64,000 bases of DNA. Origin: Candidatus Tokpelaia sp. (GTDB taxonomy: Bacteria; Pseudomonadota; Alphaproteobacteria; Rhizobiales; Rhizobiaceae). Where the stretch lies: the NCBI RefSeq assembly GCF_008636115.1, contig NZ_QLZD01000013.1:1-64000 (forward strand), given 5' to 3'. The translations under genes and the position numbers were made by a program. Positions 26,616-36,569 of the stretch are shown one piece after another. Within the stretch, counting starts at the first letter, position 1. The number at the start of each line of letters is the position of its first letter. The notes under the pieces were generated by a model. The model was not told the DNA's origin, ran no database searches, and saw only the letters and a program-made list of their open reading frames with translations.

Positions 26616-27563
26616 ATGGAAAAAGAAACTGCCAATATTACTCTATTTACAACTTTGTTACAGCGCCATGCCCAGGCAGTGGAAACACGGCTTGATGCCG
26701 CTTTGTCACCCTCAATAGCCGGGGCCCAAAGTTTCGTGCCGCCGCGACTGCTGGCCGCCATGCGCCACGGCGTCTTTAACGGCGGCAAGCGCTTGCGCCC
26801 TTTTTTACTGCTGGAAACGGCAGCGCTTTTTGCCGGGGAGAAGCCGGAAAGCCGGCAAAATTATCGGCACGCCGCGCTGGAATGTGCTGCCGCGCTGGAG
26901 GCTGTGCATTGTTATTCCCTTATTCATGATGATCTGCCCGCTATGGATAATGATGACTGGCGCCGCGGCAAGCCGACAGTGCATAAAGCCTATGATGATG
27001 CGACAGCAATTCTGGCCGGCAATGCGCTGTTCACTCTTGCTTTTCAATTATTAACGGCACCGGATAACGGGCTTGAGCCGCCAATCCAGGCGGAACTCAG
27101 CTATCAACTGGCCCTGGCGGCGGGTGCCGGCGGTATGATTGGCGGACAAATGCTGGATATTCTGGCCGAAAACCAGCAAAAAACGGCAGCAGAAATTATC
27201 ACGTTGGAAATGATGAAAACGGGAGCGCTGTTGCGTTTTTCCTGCCTGGCCGGCGCTATTCTGGCTCAAACCACAGCAGAAAACCGCCTGGCAATGGCAA
27301 AATTCGGCACTGCTATCGGCTTTGCCTTTCAACTGGCTGATGATATTCTTGATATTAGCGGCAGTCAGGCTGCTTTAGGCAAAACACCGGGCAAAGATGT
27401 CGCCGCCGGCAAAGCGACACTGATTGCTCTATATGGGGAAGCAAAAGCCCGCGCTTTGCTGGCTGAAAAACTGGCAGAAGCACAAAATATGCTGGCTCCC
27501 TTTGGCGCCAGAGCCGATATTTTACGTCAGGCAGCGCATTTTATTGCCTGCCGTTGCTCCTGA
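26616..27563 (+). CDS. ispA: Farnesyl/geranyl diphosphate synthase family
   Basis: This is a short-chain polyprenyl diphosphate synthase that condenses IPP with allylic diphosphates. The first aspartate-rich motif is DDLPAMDND and the second is DDILD; NGGKRLRPFLLLE binds IPP and GGQMLDILAE lies between. The spacing in the first motif (DDxxxxD) is that of bacterial farnesyl diphosphate synthases. The ATG at 26616 is chosen, but a TTG at 26580 cannot be excluded and neither has a good SD. The C-terminus ends with HFIACRCS rather than the more usual FxxxRxK-type end. Confidence 0.9.
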   Translation: MEKETANITLFTTLLQRHAQAVETRLDAALSPSIAGAQSFVPPRLLAAMRHGVFNGGKRLRPFLLLETAALFAGEKPESRQNYRHAALECAAALEAVHCYSLIHDDLPAMDNDDWRRGKPTVHKAYDDATAILAGNALFTLAFQLLTAPDNGLEPPIQAELSYQLALAAGAGGMIGGQMLDILAENQQKTAAEIITLEMMKTGALLRFSCLAGAILAQTTAENRLAMAKFGTAIGFAFQLADDILDISGSQAALGKTPGKDVAAGKATLIALYGEAKARALLAEKLAEAQNMLAPFGARADILRQAAHFIACRCS

Positions 27564-27906
27564 TTGCCGCCGGCACCGGCACTGGCGGCAGTCAAATCGG
27601 TTTTTCGGTTACGGGCAGTGCCGCTTCTCTCTGCCATAGTCGCCGTTAGCTATGTTTATTAACCGTAAAATCACAAATCCTGCCGCACTATTGACACTCT
27701 GCAAACCGCTTTTTTCCTGGTCTTTCCGCCAATAATGCAGTGCTGTTTCCGCCCTTTTACCCAAACGCTCCGGAAGCCGTGCGGAACTTTAAACTCTGCC
27801 CGGCCTTTATAAAGCCATAGAACAGCAACACCGCGCATAAAGCAATGTGTTACCGCCATTAAGGCAGACATAAAGGCTTTACTGCTATTTATTCAAGAGG
27901 AATCTC
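27564..27906. other. Intergenic gap with a terminator-like hairpin
   Basis: The stem TGCCGCC / GGCGGCA (27565-27571, 27584-27590) followed by GGTTTTT just after the synthase gene probably ends its transcript. The rest of the 343 bases shows no gene. AAGAGGAA at 27896 is the ribosome site of the next gene. Confidence 0.55.
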
Positions 27907-28638
27907 ATGCAAGCCGGAAATGCCTTTTACACTTCAGCACAGGATATTCCTCAATGTTTACCTGTTTTATCAATGGCTTCTATTATGCTTATGCCGGGCG
28001 GCTTTGTGCCGCTGACTTTGTCTGAGCCGCGTTTTATCCAAATGGTAGATGACGCTATGCGCGGCGACCGGCTGATTGGTCTTGTTCTGGTGAAAAGCGG
28101 CAATAATGCTGCCAAAGCAGCAAATTATGATCCTTTGTCTTTTGATGCTGATCTGCTGCACAAATATCAGGCGGCCAATGATAATAATGCAACATGGAAT
28201 ATTGGCTGTATCGGCCGCATTACCCATTATAGCGAAGTGGGTGACGGGCAGATTATGATTTCGCTGCACGGTATTTGCCGCTTTCGCCTGGAGGCAGAAC
28301 TGCAAACCGACAAGCCCTATCGCCAATATGCCATTACGCCTTTTATCGGCGATTTGGGCGAGAGTGATGATAATGCCCCGATTGACCGCGAAATGTTCCT
28401 GAGTGTTTTTCAGGATTATCTGGCGGCCAATCATATGCAGGCCGATTGGGATATTATTGCCGAAGTTTCCAATAGTGCTTTGGTCAATGCACTATCGACC
28501 ATTGTGCCTTTTGCCCCGGCAGAAAAACAGGCTTTGCTGGAAGCACCGGATATAAAAACCCGCTCAGAAACCATGATTGCCATTGCCCAGCGCTCTATGT
28601 TGCGGGACGGCAAATATGGTCAGAGAATGGTGCAATAG
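27907..28638 (+). CDS. LON substrate-binding-domain protein
   Basis: The protein carries only the N-terminal substrate-recognition domain of Lon protease, without ATPase or protease parts. Seen: LPVLSMASIMLMPGGFVPLTLSEPRF at the start (the usual LPLF-LP-G pattern), IGCIGRITHYSEVGDGQIMISLHGICRFRL, and a helical C-terminal half. Such stand-alone proteins are widespread in alphaproteobacteria and their role is unclear. AAGAGGAA lies six bases before the ATG. The small Trm112-like gene often found after it is absent and a repeat region stands in its place. Confidence 0.92.
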   Translation: MQAGNAFYTSAQDIPQCLPVLSMASIMLMPGGFVPLTLSEPRFIQMVDDAMRGDRLIGLVLVKSGNNAAKAANYDPLSFDADLLHKYQAANDNNATWNIGCIGRITHYSEVGDGQIMISLHGICRFRLEAELQTDKPYRQYAITPFIGDLGESDDNAPIDREMFLSVFQDYLAANHMQADWDIIAEVSNSALVNALSTIVPFAPAEKQALLEAPDIKTRSETMIAIAQRSMLRDGKYGQRMVQ

Positions 28639-29105
28639 CAGGGCGAACAGGCCGGGAAACCGAATCACGGCGAGGACGGAGAGAAAGCCGCCGGCACTGT
28701 GTGCGCTCACCGGCGCACACAGTGTTTTGCCGCGCCTGCCACCGGCCAACCCAGGCGCTTGTGCGCTCACCGGCGCACACAGTGTTTATAATATCTGCCG
28801 CCGGCCAACTCAAAGCCTGTGCGCCCATCTGCACACACAGTATTTTTTTGACGCCTGTTGCCGGTCAGGCCAATGCCGGCGCACAAATAAACACGCGCAA
28901 TATTTTCGGCACCCGCGGCTCGAGGCCAGCCTGTCCGGGCCAATGCCTGCCGCCCATCTGCACGCGCAATATTCCCGGTTTACACGGCTCTCTTTGCCGG
29001 CGCAGGCGTAATATTCCACTATAATTATACTGCGCCGGCGCGGATTCCGCCGCCTTTGCCGCTTTGTTGGCGGCCCGCCGATAAAGGCAACTCGACAAAA
29101 GCTCT
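28639..29105. other. Repeat-filled gap between convergent genes
   Basis: The 467 bases between the LON-domain gene and the TIGR02302 gene are mostly a degenerate tandem repeat, listed separately. A plus-strand frame stays open through it (28577-29011), but it overlaps the previous gene and its sequence follows the repeats, so it is not called. Confidence 0.6.
28697..29010. repeat. Degenerate tandem repeats of about 60 bp with internal hairpins
   Basis: Five to six units begin near 28701, 28761, 28819, 28878, 28948 and possibly 28995. Units 1 and 2 share an identical 27-bp start (GTGCGCTCACC then GGCGCACACAGTGTTT) and their remaining halves are also related (CTGCC-CCGGCCAAC). Unit 1 contains the perfect 10-bp stem CTGTGTGCGC / GCGCACACAG around TCACCG; unit 2 keeps 7 bp. 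Later units decay towards GCGCCCATCTGCAC-CGCAATATT. Confidence 0.85.
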
Positions 29106-31835
29106 TTACTCAAAATTCAGCAGCCGCTCCAGATAATCTTTTTCCTGCTGCGGAGTAAGATTGCCCAGTTTTTTGCGAATTTCTTCCAGAATATGGCGGG
29201 CGCGCTGCCCGGCTTCTTCTTGCGGTATAAACATATCCTGCCCAGTGCCGGCGGGCCGCCCCAGCGGGTCTTGCGCGCCATTTTTTTGTTCGCGTCCACC
29301 GCCCGCCAATCCGGACGCGGTATCCTGTCCGCCACCTTCTCCCTGCTCACCGCTTTGCGTTTGTTGCGCTTCATCGGCTTTTTTCAGCGCCTCGCGCATT
29401 TGCCCCATAAGATTTTGCGCTCCTTCACGCAGAGATTGCAAAATTCGGGCTTGATTTTCGACAGACTGGCGCTCATCACCCTGTTCCAGCGCCCGGCCGG
29501 ATTCCCCCATTTGCTGCTCAGCTTCCTTAAAATCATTTCTGGGTGAAAGGCCCTGTGCCTCTAATTGCCGCTGCAAAGCCTGCAAATCGCGTTGCAATCC
29601 CCCCTGCCGCTGCTGCAAATCCTGCCGCTGTTTATCACGCGCCGGCGTCTCTGTGCTTTGCTCACGCCAATTTTGCTCACGCAATTTATACGTCTCATCA
29701 AGTAATTGCTGCTGGCGGCGCATAATATCAGACAAATTATCCATTTGCTGCTGCATTTTGCTGTGTTGGCTGTTGCGCCCGCCGCTCAGACCGGAATCCT
29801 GATCTCCTTGCGTTACTTGCAGATTTTTCATCAAATCTTCAAATTCGGCCAGCAATTCTTCCCCCCGGCCGCGATTACCCTGTTTTGCAGCGTCTTCCAG
29901 TGCTTTCAGCCGCTTTTCCAGCTCACTTTCCCCCAGCATTGGCGCTTTTTGCCCGGTATTATCGGCGTTTTGATGCCCGCGCTCGGCCAGCATGGCAATA
30001 TAATCCTGCATGGCATGGCGCAAATCCTGCATAAGCCGGGCAATTTCAGCCGAACTGGCGCCATTGCGCAAAGCCTCGCGCAGGGCCTGGCTCGCCAGCG
30101 CCAGACGGTGCTCGGCCTCTGCCAGCCGACCGCTATCCATACCCTCCGCTATGGCCCACATATAGGCGGCGACATTACTCAGCTCCTGCCGGCGCAGCGC
30201 CGCCGCCGCATCTTGCCCCGGCTGCGGCTGTAACGCATATTTCAGCCGGGCGCGCAGGCTGTAAAGCGCCAGAACTGCGCCTTTATCGGCAATGGTTTTT
30301 TCCGGTCGCAGCAATAAAGCGCCAAGCATATCCAGCAGGCGCGGCGCCGTTTGCATATTTTCAACCAGCAGCCGCCTTTGCTCAATCAAGGCTCGTGAAA
30401 GCGGATTAACAAAAGTTTTTTGCGGCAATATCAGCGATATTGGCGCGCTCACCGCTTTATTTCCAGCGCCGTCCTCTGCCACCAGACGCATGGTCACAAA
30501 GGCGCCGGCCCAGGGATTTTTGGTCAACTCTGCCTCAGTTGTCGCGGTGCCGCCGCGCCGGGCCTCATTTTCGGCCGGCAATGGACGCGGCACATTAAGA
30601 GCAATTTGCGGCGGCGGGAAAAGCGGTACCGGCGCCGGGCCGGCGGCCATAGCCGCTTTGTCCGGCTCTGCGCCCTGCCAGGCAACAAGCTTGCCGCCGC
30701 GATAGCGGCTTATCTGCGCCGGCCCTGTCAGCCTGGCAAACCAGGGCCAGGCCGCCTCCTGCGCCTGTTTGTCGGCAGGCTCTATTTCTGCCCAGGCTTT
30801 TTTTACACCATAATCATCATAAACAGCATAATTGAGTTTTAACATGCCGTTTAGCGCCCGCTCGGGCGGCTTGACCCAGCGAATTACCGGCGCCCGGTCA
30901 GGCTCTACGGCAAAAACCCAGCTTTTGGCCACAACCGGGCTTGATAAAGTGCAGGTAGCAGAGCGCATAAGTTGTAGCTGATAGACTGATCCGGCGCCCT
31001 GGCGCTGCGGCTGTAACCGGGTTTTAAAGCCCGGCCCGGCACAGCGTATAGCAGCCAGGCCGCGGCCATTATCATTAAGGCGCAAAGTCAGGCGGCTGCC
31101 TTGCGGCACGGAAATAGCCGCCGCGGCAAAAGCATTGCCCTTATCGCCTGCGGCAGCGCCGTTATTCTGAAAACTCTCACCGCCCGACAGCAAATAAACC
31201 GGCGGCCGGCCGGTATAATCCGGCGGGCTTACCCAGGCATCAAGACGCATAAGACCCGGCTGCCGCAAGCCAAAATAAAAAGCATCACCCAGGTGGCCGC
31301 CATTGCCGCCCAGATGGAAACAAAAAGCCACAGCAAAAGCCAGAAAAACAATGCTGCGCAGGGCAAAGCGGTCATAAACGGGAATATTGGGGCGCGGCGG
31401 GCGTAAATGCAAATTACCTGATTGCGCCTGCATACGCTTTTTATGCGCGCGCCACAAAGCGCGCGTTGCCGGCGGCGCCTCCCCGGCCAGAATAGCGCGG
31501 CTCAGCCCTAATTGCCCGTAATGCAAGGCATTATCGCGCTCCAGCCGCGCCTGTATCTCAGCCTGTGTCGGCCGGCGCAAAAAATACAAAAACAAACCGG
31601 CAGCAATAAAAGCGGCGACAAAAATTACCAGCAGCATTATATGAATAACAGGCGGCAGCACAGCAAACAGATTCAGCCAGCAGCAGGCGGCAAAAACCAT
31701 AAACAGCAATAATAAAGGCAGGAAGCGCCGCCAGAAACGCTCAAATATAAGAACACAGAAAGTCTTGCCCGCCGCCCGGCGCATGGGCGCAGCAAAAGCA
31801 GCAATTCTGGCAAATTTTTGCGTCCAACGCCGCAT
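29106..31835 (-). CDS. TIGR02302 family membrane protein
   Basis: This 909-residue protein belongs to an alphaproteobacterial family usually next to lysA. Two N-terminal membrane helices (about 38-85) and a third near 145-165 precede a large periplasmic region with Ig/Big-like stretches (MLKLNYAVYDDYGVKKAWAE, MRLVAEDGAGNK). A long Q/R/E-rich coiled segment follows (KMQQQMDNLSDIMRRQQQ, QRDLQALQRQLEAQG), and the C-terminal RARHILEEIRKKLG-LTPQQEKDYLERLL. The ATG at 31835 has GGGAG upstream. Function is unknown; an envelope role is inferred from topology. Confidence 0.9.
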   Translation of the reverse strand: MRRWTQKFARIAAFAAPMRRAAGKTFCVLIFERFWRRFLPLLLLFMVFAACCWLNLFAVLPPVIHIMLLVIFVAAFIAAGLFLYFLRRPTQAEIQARLERDNALHYGQLGLSRAILAGEAPPATRALWRAHKKRMQAQSGNLHLRPPRPNIPVYDRFALRSIVFLAFAVAFCFHLGGNGGHLGDAFYFGLRQPGLMRLDAWVSPPDYTGRPPVYLLSGGESFQNNGAAAGDKGNAFAAAAISVPQGSRLTLRLNDNGRGLAAIRCAGPGFKTRLQPQRQGAGSVYQLQLMRSATCTLSSPVVAKSWVFAVEPDRAPVIRWVKPPERALNGMLKLNYAVYDDYGVKKAWAEIEPADKQAQEAAWPWFARLTGPAQISRYRGGKLVAWQGAEPDKAAMAAGPAPVPLFPPPQIALNVPRPLPAENEARRGGTATTEAELTKNPWAGAFVTMRLVAEDGAGNKAVSAPISLILPQKTFVNPLSRALIEQRRLLVENMQTAPRLLDMLGALLLRPEKTIADKGAVLALYSLRARLKYALQPQPGQDAAAALRRQELSNVAAYMWAIAEGMDSGRLAEAEHRLALASQALREALRNGASSAEIARLMQDLRHAMQDYIAMLAERGHQNADNTGQKAPMLGESELEKRLKALEDAAKQGNRGRGEELLAEFEDLMKNLQVTQGDQDSGLSGGRNSQHSKMQQQMDNLSDIMRRQQQLLDETYKLREQNWREQSTETPARDKQRQDLQQRQGGLQRDLQALQRQLEAQGLSPRNDFKEAEQQMGESGRALEQGDERQSVENQARILQSLREGAQNLMGQMREALKKADEAQQTQSGEQGEGGGQDTASGLAGGGREQKNGAQDPLGRPAGTGQDMFIPQEEAGQRARHILEEIRKKLGNLTPQQEKDYLERLLNFE

Positions 31836-31987
31836 AAATGCTCCCTTGAAACCCCACCCGGCCGGCCCAAAGCCGGCCGACCTTACCCCTAGAATAAGAG
31901 CAAAGCGGCAAACGGGCAAGCAGCCGGGGTTATATTCCCGCCTTTATCGTTAAAGCTGTGTTTTACAGGCCCGCTTCGGCCTATAGC

Positions 31988-33319
31988 CTATAGCCAATCC
32001 GGTATTTTATCCTGCGCCAGCAGGCTGTCGTAAGTTGCACGCGGGCGGATTATGGCAAAACGGCCGCCTTCTACCAGCACTTCCGGCACCAGCAGGCGGC
32101 TATTATAATTACCGGCCATGCCGGCACCGTAAGCGCCGCTGCTCAAAACCGCCAGCAGCGCCCCGGCCGGCATTAACGGCATTTGCCGGTCTAAAGCCAG
32201 ATAATCGCCGGTTTCACATACCGGGCCGACAATATCGCTTTGATAGCACGGCTCTCCCGCTGGCGGGGCGACAACCGGCACAATTTCATGCCAGGCGTCA
32301 TAAAGCGTGGGACGGATAAGATCATTCATACCGGCATCGACAATGATAAAATTTTTTGCCGCAGTCGGTTTGACAAACAGCACTTTGGTGACAAGCGCCC
32401 CGGCATTGCCGGTAATAAACCGCCCCGGCTCAGCGATAAAAGACAGGCCCAAACCACCCAGATACTGGCGCAGCAAAGCAGCATAGGCGCCCGGCTCAAG
32501 CGGCGGCTTTGCCCCGGCCTGATAAGCAATGCCCAGCCCGCCGCCAATATCAATATGCGTAATAGAAAAACCTTGCCGCCGCAAATCCTGCACCAGCCCG
32601 GCGGCAAAAGCAAAAGCCCGGGCAAAGGGTTCCGCCTGTTCGATCTGGCTGCCAATATGCACATCAAGGCCACAAATTTTTATGCCTTTCAGCCTTGCTG
32701 CCAAAGCATAGGCCTGCAATGCTTCTGCCTGTGGAATGCCGAATTTATTTTCGGCCTTGCCGGTGGCAATTTTGGCATGGCCGCCGGCCGCAATATCCGG
32801 GTTTATGCGCAGCGACACCGGCGCCTCTGCCCCCAATGCCTGCGCCCGCGCCGAGAGCAGTTGCAACTCCGCCGGGGATTCCACATTAAAACAGCCAATG
32901 CGGCTTTGCAGGGCAAAATCCATTTCCTCTGCCGTTTTGCCCACGCCGGAATAGACAATTTTTTGCGGGTGAAAGCCCGCGGCCAGCGCCCGGCGCAATT
33001 CACCGCCGGAGACAATATCCGCTCCCGCTCCCGCCCCCGCCAGCAGTTTTAACACAGCCTGATTGGAATTGGCCTTGACTGCATAGGCCACCAAAATATC
33101 CAGCCCGGCAAAAGCGGCCTTGAAAGCGCGATAATTCCGGCATATTACTGTCGCAGAATAAACATAAAACGGGGTGCCCACAGAAGCGGCAATAACGGGC
33201 AGCAGCACATTTTCTACCGCCAGCACATTGTCTTTATAGGCAAAAGCCTCAGTGCCGGGCGGAAAGCCCTGCTTTGCCCAGGCCAAAACCTGTTTATCAC
33301 TGCTTTGCCTTTGACGCAT
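31988..33319 (-). CDS. lysA: Diaminopimelate decarboxylase
   Basis: LysA makes lysine from meso-diaminopimelate using PLP. The PLP lysine lies in VAYAVKANSN, followed by ADIVSGGEL, GLDVHIGSQI, HIDIGGGLGI and EPGRFITGNAG. The catalytic cysteine segment is VGPVCETGDYLA, and SGAYGAGMAGNYNSR is the C-terminal family signature. Length 443 is usual. The lptM-like gene lies 129 bp upstream on the same strand. Confidence 0.97.
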   Translation of the reverse strand: MRQRQSSDKQVLAWAKQGFPPGTEAFAYKDNVLAVENVLLPVIAASVGTPFYVYSATVICRNYRAFKAAFAGLDILVAYAVKANSNQAVLKLLAGAGAGADIVSGGELRRALAAGFHPQKIVYSGVGKTAEEMDFALQSRIGCFNVESPAELQLLSARAQALGAEAPVSLRINPDIAAGGHAKIATGKAENKFGIPQAEALQAYALAARLKGIKICGLDVHIGSQIEQAEPFARAFAFAAGLVQDLRRQGFSITHIDIGGGLGIAYQAGAKPPLEPGAYAALLRQYLGGLGLSFIAEPGRFITGNAGALVTKVLFVKPTAAKNFIIVDAGMNDLIRPTLYDAWHEIVPVVAPPAGEPCYQSDIVGPVCETGDYLALDRQMPLMPAGALLAVLSSGAYGAGMAGNYNSRLLVPEVLVEGGRFAIIRPRATYDSLLAQDKIPDWL

Positions 33320-33448
33320 AGTGCCGGAATCTGCCCCGCTTATTATTGTAACTGCCTTGCTGCCGGCCGAATACAGGCAAGCGGCGCAGCAAATCTGCCC
33401 GTCTTTGACTCTCGGCTAAAGACGACTTGTGACCGCAGCCTTTTGTGC

Positions 33449-33640
33449 CTATTTAATCAATTTATCCAGAATAAACGGCTTGTCGGGCTGCGGCTTTTTC
33501 ACCATTTGCCCTTTTTCGTTTTGCATATAGGCTGAAGGCGGCAATTCCGGCGCGCCGCGCCGGCCACAGCCGGCCACAGCCGCCGCGCCGATTATCATGA
33601 CCGCTGCCGGCAGGAATAATTTTTTAACACAGTCCATCAT
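33449..33640 (-). CDS. LptM-like small lipoprotein
   Basis: The 63-residue protein has a signal sequence with lipobox VAGC (Cys25), followed directly by GRRGAPELPP and a short polar tail ending PFILDKLI. This is the pattern of the LptM/YifL family, which assists the outer-membrane LPS translocon LptD in enterobacteria. In many rhizobia the order is argH, this gene, lysA; argH is missing here and tlpA follows divergently. Confidence 0.8.
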   Translation of the reverse strand: MMDCVKKLFLPAAVMIIGAAAVAGCGRRGAPELPPSAYMQNEKGQMVKKPQPDKPFILDKLIK

Positions 33641-33806
33641 CGCGCCTTTTATTGCCTGTCATAAGCCTTATGATAATAAACGAGGCGGCAAAAAATGCAA
33701 GAACCGGCGGGTGAATAATTTTGCCGGCGCCTTGCCAAATACCGGCAGAAAGACTAAACTTCCGGCTTCTGCCCTGTTCTATAAAAGCGGCCTTCAGGGC
33801 TGTTTA

Positions 33807-34454
33807 ATGCAAGAGTGCCTGCTTATGCTGTTTTTAAACCGTTTTTTCCGCTTTATTGCGCCAGCCTGTTTACTGGCGGCTTATTTTAATTTTGCCGGCG
33901 CGGCGGCAGCGCAGATTATTACGGATAATGAACAATGTCGGCCAGAGCCTGAGCGGCTTGACCATTTGCGCCAGGAGCAAAAGGGGGTTTTCCGCGCGCT
34001 GCGGCTGGCAGAAGATTCTTTCTATCTGGGCAATTTGCAATTTGCCGATGAAAATGGCGGAACTGCTCGTCTGGCCGATTTTTCCGGCAAAATGCTGCTG
34101 GTCAATTTATGGGGCATATGGTGCCCGCCCTGCCGGGCGGAAATTCCTGATCTGGCAGCTCTGCAAACCAGGCTGGGCGGCAAGGATTTCGCTGTTATGA
34201 CAATTTACGATTATGTCAGCAGCGAAGCAAAAGTGCGCGCTTTTTTGGCTGAGCATCATGCTGAAAATCTGCCGCTTTATCATGACCCGGATATGAGCTT
34301 TTATAATTATTTGAAGCGTGCCGGCCTGGCGCGCGGTCTGCCTGTTTCCCTGCTGATTGATGCGCGCGGCTGCCTTATTGCCTCGCTTAATGGCGGCGCA
34401 AAATGGGATTCACCCGAAGCACTGGCTTTTATCAAAGCGGCCGGGCAGCCCTAA
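33807..34454 (+). CDS. tlpA: TlpA-like thiol:disulfide interchange protein
   Basis: This is a periplasmic, probably membrane-anchored thioredoxin-like reductant, in rhizobia linked to cytochrome oxidase assembly. An N-terminal hydrophobic helix (about 10-32) is followed by the thioredoxin fold with the active site WCPPC in NLWGIWCPPCRAEIP and the cis-proline region ARGLPVSLLIDARG. The start could be the ATG at 33807 or 33825. Its stop overlaps the convergent yihY-type gene by four bases. Confidence 0.9.
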   Translation: MQECLLMLFLNRFFRFIAPACLLAAYFNFAGAAAAQIITDNEQCRPEPERLDHLRQEQKGVFRALRLAEDSFYLGNLQFADENGGTARLADFSGKMLLVNLWGIWCPPCRAEIPDLAALQTRLGGKDFAVMTIYDYVSSEAKVRAFLAEHHAENLPLYHDPDMSFYNYLKRAGLARGLPVSLLIDARGCLIASLNGGAKWDSPEALAFIKAAGQP

Positions 34455-35359
34455 ACATGTTCCTCTCGACTATTGGCTTCAATCGGCTGCCCCGGCTGTT
34501 GCCGGCGATTGCGATAAAACATAATGGCGGCGTTAATCTCACCGCCAATAATAAATACAGCCGACAGCATATAAAGAAACACCATAGCCACAACGATTGA
34601 GGCCAGCCCGGCATAAGTGGAAACATAATTGGCAAAACCGGCCAAATATTGAGCAAAGGCGACTGAAACCACCAGCCAGGTGACAAAGGTAAAACTAATG
34701 CCCGGCAAAATATCAAAAAAGCTTCTTTTGCCGGCGGGCAGCCATTTATGGGTGATAAACAAGCCGATTAACAGCACAATAATACTGATAAAATAACGCC
34801 AGAAGCGAATTGTGCCGAGATAAGGCGCCAGTGAGCCGATTTCCCTTTGCAGCAAGAGCAGCACCAGCGGCGCCAGCACCAGCAGCAGGCTGATAATCAC
34901 AAAACTGATTGTGCCCAGAATGACAAAAAACAGGCTTTGGAAACGGCAAAAGAAAATGCTTCTTTTATCATGGACACGATAAGCGCGGTTAAGCGCCGTG
35001 CGCAAGGATTCTACCCCGTTAGAGGCAAAATAGGCCGCCGCCAGCGCCGAAACAGTCAGCAGCCCGCCATGCTGCATGGTCAAAACATTAGTAATTTCTG
35101 CGCCAATAGGCTGCACCAATGCTTCCGGCAACATATCCAGAATATAATTCAGGCTGGTTTCCGTATAAAATTTTGCCCCGACAAAACCGGCCATGCCGGT
35201 GGCAAAAATCAAAAACGGAAAAAAGGCCATCATGCCGGAAAGGGTAATATAACTGGCAAAAGCCGAGCCGTTTTCGGCAATAAAATGGCGCATTGCATTA
35301 TAAAAAATCCGCCAGAAAAACAAAAAAGGGTGTTTTTTAAAACGCAAGGGTCGTTTCAT
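34451..35359 (-). CDS. YihY/BrkB family inner-membrane protein
   Basis: This 302-residue protein has six probable membrane helices typical of the family: ASYITLSGMMAFFPFLIF near the N-terminus, then LLTVSALAAAYFASNGV, FVILGTISFVIIS, FISIIVLLIGLF, WLVVSVAFAQYL and IVVAMVFLYMLSAVFIIGGEINA. The family was once named ribonuclease BN in error. Function is unresolved; envelope or virulence roles are reported for BrkB. Start at 35359 drops about 41 poorly supported residues of the open frame. Confidence 0.9.
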   Translation of the reverse strand: MKRPLRFKKHPFLFFWRIFYNAMRHFIAENGSAFASYITLSGMMAFFPFLIFATGMAGFVGAKFYTETSLNYILDMLPEALVQPIGAEITNVLTMQHGGLLTVSALAAAYFASNGVESLRTALNRAYRVHDKRSIFFCRFQSLFFVILGTISFVIISLLLVLAPLVLLLLQREIGSLAPYLGTIRFWRYFISIIVLLIGLFITHKWLPAGKRSFFDILPGISFTFVTWLVVSVAFAQYLAGFANYVSTYAGLASIVVAMVFLYMLSAVFIIGGEINAAIMFYRNRRQQPGQPIEANSREEHV

Positions 35360-35585
35360 CGCGCATAATTCCGCTCTGTTATCACAAATTTTGCGCCGGC
35401 CTAACGGCAGGAATCCGGCGCGGCGCTTGCGCAAACACCAGGCTTCGCCAAAGTGCCCCGGCAGCAGTGGGGGCACCTTCAAGGTCGCACTATCCTATTT
35501 ATAGCAAAGCCGGGCAGAATCTCTGCCGGAACAAATATTCCGCCTTTAATTTGCCGCTTGTCCGCCCTGGCTGTCAAGCGCCGTT

Positions 35586-36569
35586 TTATTCCGTTATGCC
35601 GGCAAATAAAGCAGTGGACAAATAACGCTCGGCAAAATCGGGAATAATGGTGACAATGGTTTTGCCCTTGTTTTCTGCCCGGCGGCCAAGCTTTACCGCC
35701 GCCGCTACCGCCGCTCCGGCTGAAATACCCGCGGCAATACCTTCTGTTTTTGCCAGCAGGCGCGCCGAAGCCACCGCTTCTTCATTGCCAATAGTGATAA
35801 TTTCATCATAAATATCTGTATCCAACACTTTCGGCACAAAACCGGCACCAATACCCTGAATTTTATGCGGCCCCGGCGCCCCGCCCGATAAAACGGGAGA
35901 ATCCTGCGGCTCAACGGCAATAATCTGCACAGACGGTTTTTGCTCTTTTAAATATTTGCCGGCGCCGCTAATAGTGCCGCCCGTGCCAATGCCGGCAACC
36001 AGAAAATCTATTTTGCCCTGGCTGTCATGCCAGATTTCCGGCCCGGTTGTCTGATAATGCTGTTGCGGATTGGCCATATTTTCAAATTGCTGCGGCATAA
36101 TTGCATGTTTTTCCTGTTTGAGCAGCTCTTCTGCCTTGGCAATCGCCCCTTTCATGCCTTGCGCTCCTTCTGTTATCACCAGCTCTGCTCCTAATAATTT
36201 CAGCAATTTCCGCCGCTCAATCGACATAGTCTCCGGCATGGTCAAAATAAGTCTGTAACCTTTGACAGCGGCGGCAAAGGCCAGGGCAATGCCGGTATTG
36301 CCGGAAGTAGGCTCAATCAGCACAGTCTTGCCCGGCACAGCCCTGGCCTGCTTTTCCAGCGCCGCAATCATGGCAATACCGATCCGATCTTTCACGCTGG
36401 CCAGCGGGTTAAAAAATTCCAGCTTGAGCAGCAAATCGGCACCGAGTTTCTCCTGTCTGGCAAAATTGCGCGCCCGCACCAGCGGCGTATCACCAATCGT
36501 CTCAAGAACAGAGTCATAAATGCGCCCCCGCCCCGCCGATTTGCCAAATAGTGTTTTTTGCTGTGCCAT
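35586..36569 (-). CDS. cysK: Cysteine synthase (O-acetylserine sulfhydrylase)
   Basis: CysK makes cysteine from O-acetylserine and sulfide. The PLP lysine is in [11 protein letters not shown], the substrate loop is [19 protein letters not shown] and [17 protein letters not shown] bind the cofactor phosphate, and [11 protein letters not shown] is the late glycine-rich segment. The 327 residues include a short extra N-terminus ([14 protein letters not shown]). The gene is flanked by convergent and divergent neighbours and stands alone. Confidence 0.96.
   Translation of the reverse strand: MAQQKTLFGKSAGRGRIYDSVLETIGDTPLVRARNFARQEKLGADLLLKLEFFNPLASVKDRIGIAMIAALEKQARAVPGKTVLIEPTSGNTGIALAFAAAVKGYRLILTMPETMSIERRKLLKLLGAELVITEGAQGMKGAIAKAEELLKQEKHAIMPQQFENMANPQQHYQTTGPEIWHDSQGKIDFLVAGIGTGGTISGAGKYLKEQKPSVQIIAVEPQDSPVLSGGAPGPHKIQGIGAGFVPKVLDTDIYDEIITIGNEEAVASARLLAKTEGIAAGISAGAAVAAAVKLGRRAENKGKTIVTIIPDFAERYLSTALFAGITE

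Noticed and set aside
28697-29010. CRISPR array
   Set aside because: The first two units share a 27-bp start and are spaced about 60 bp apart, but the intervening spacer-like halves are also related, the repeats decay quickly, and no cas gene is nearby.
28577-29011. 144-codon plus-strand frame through the 60-bp repeats
   Set aside because: It begins inside the LON-domain gene and its sequence is dictated by the repeats, whose period varies.
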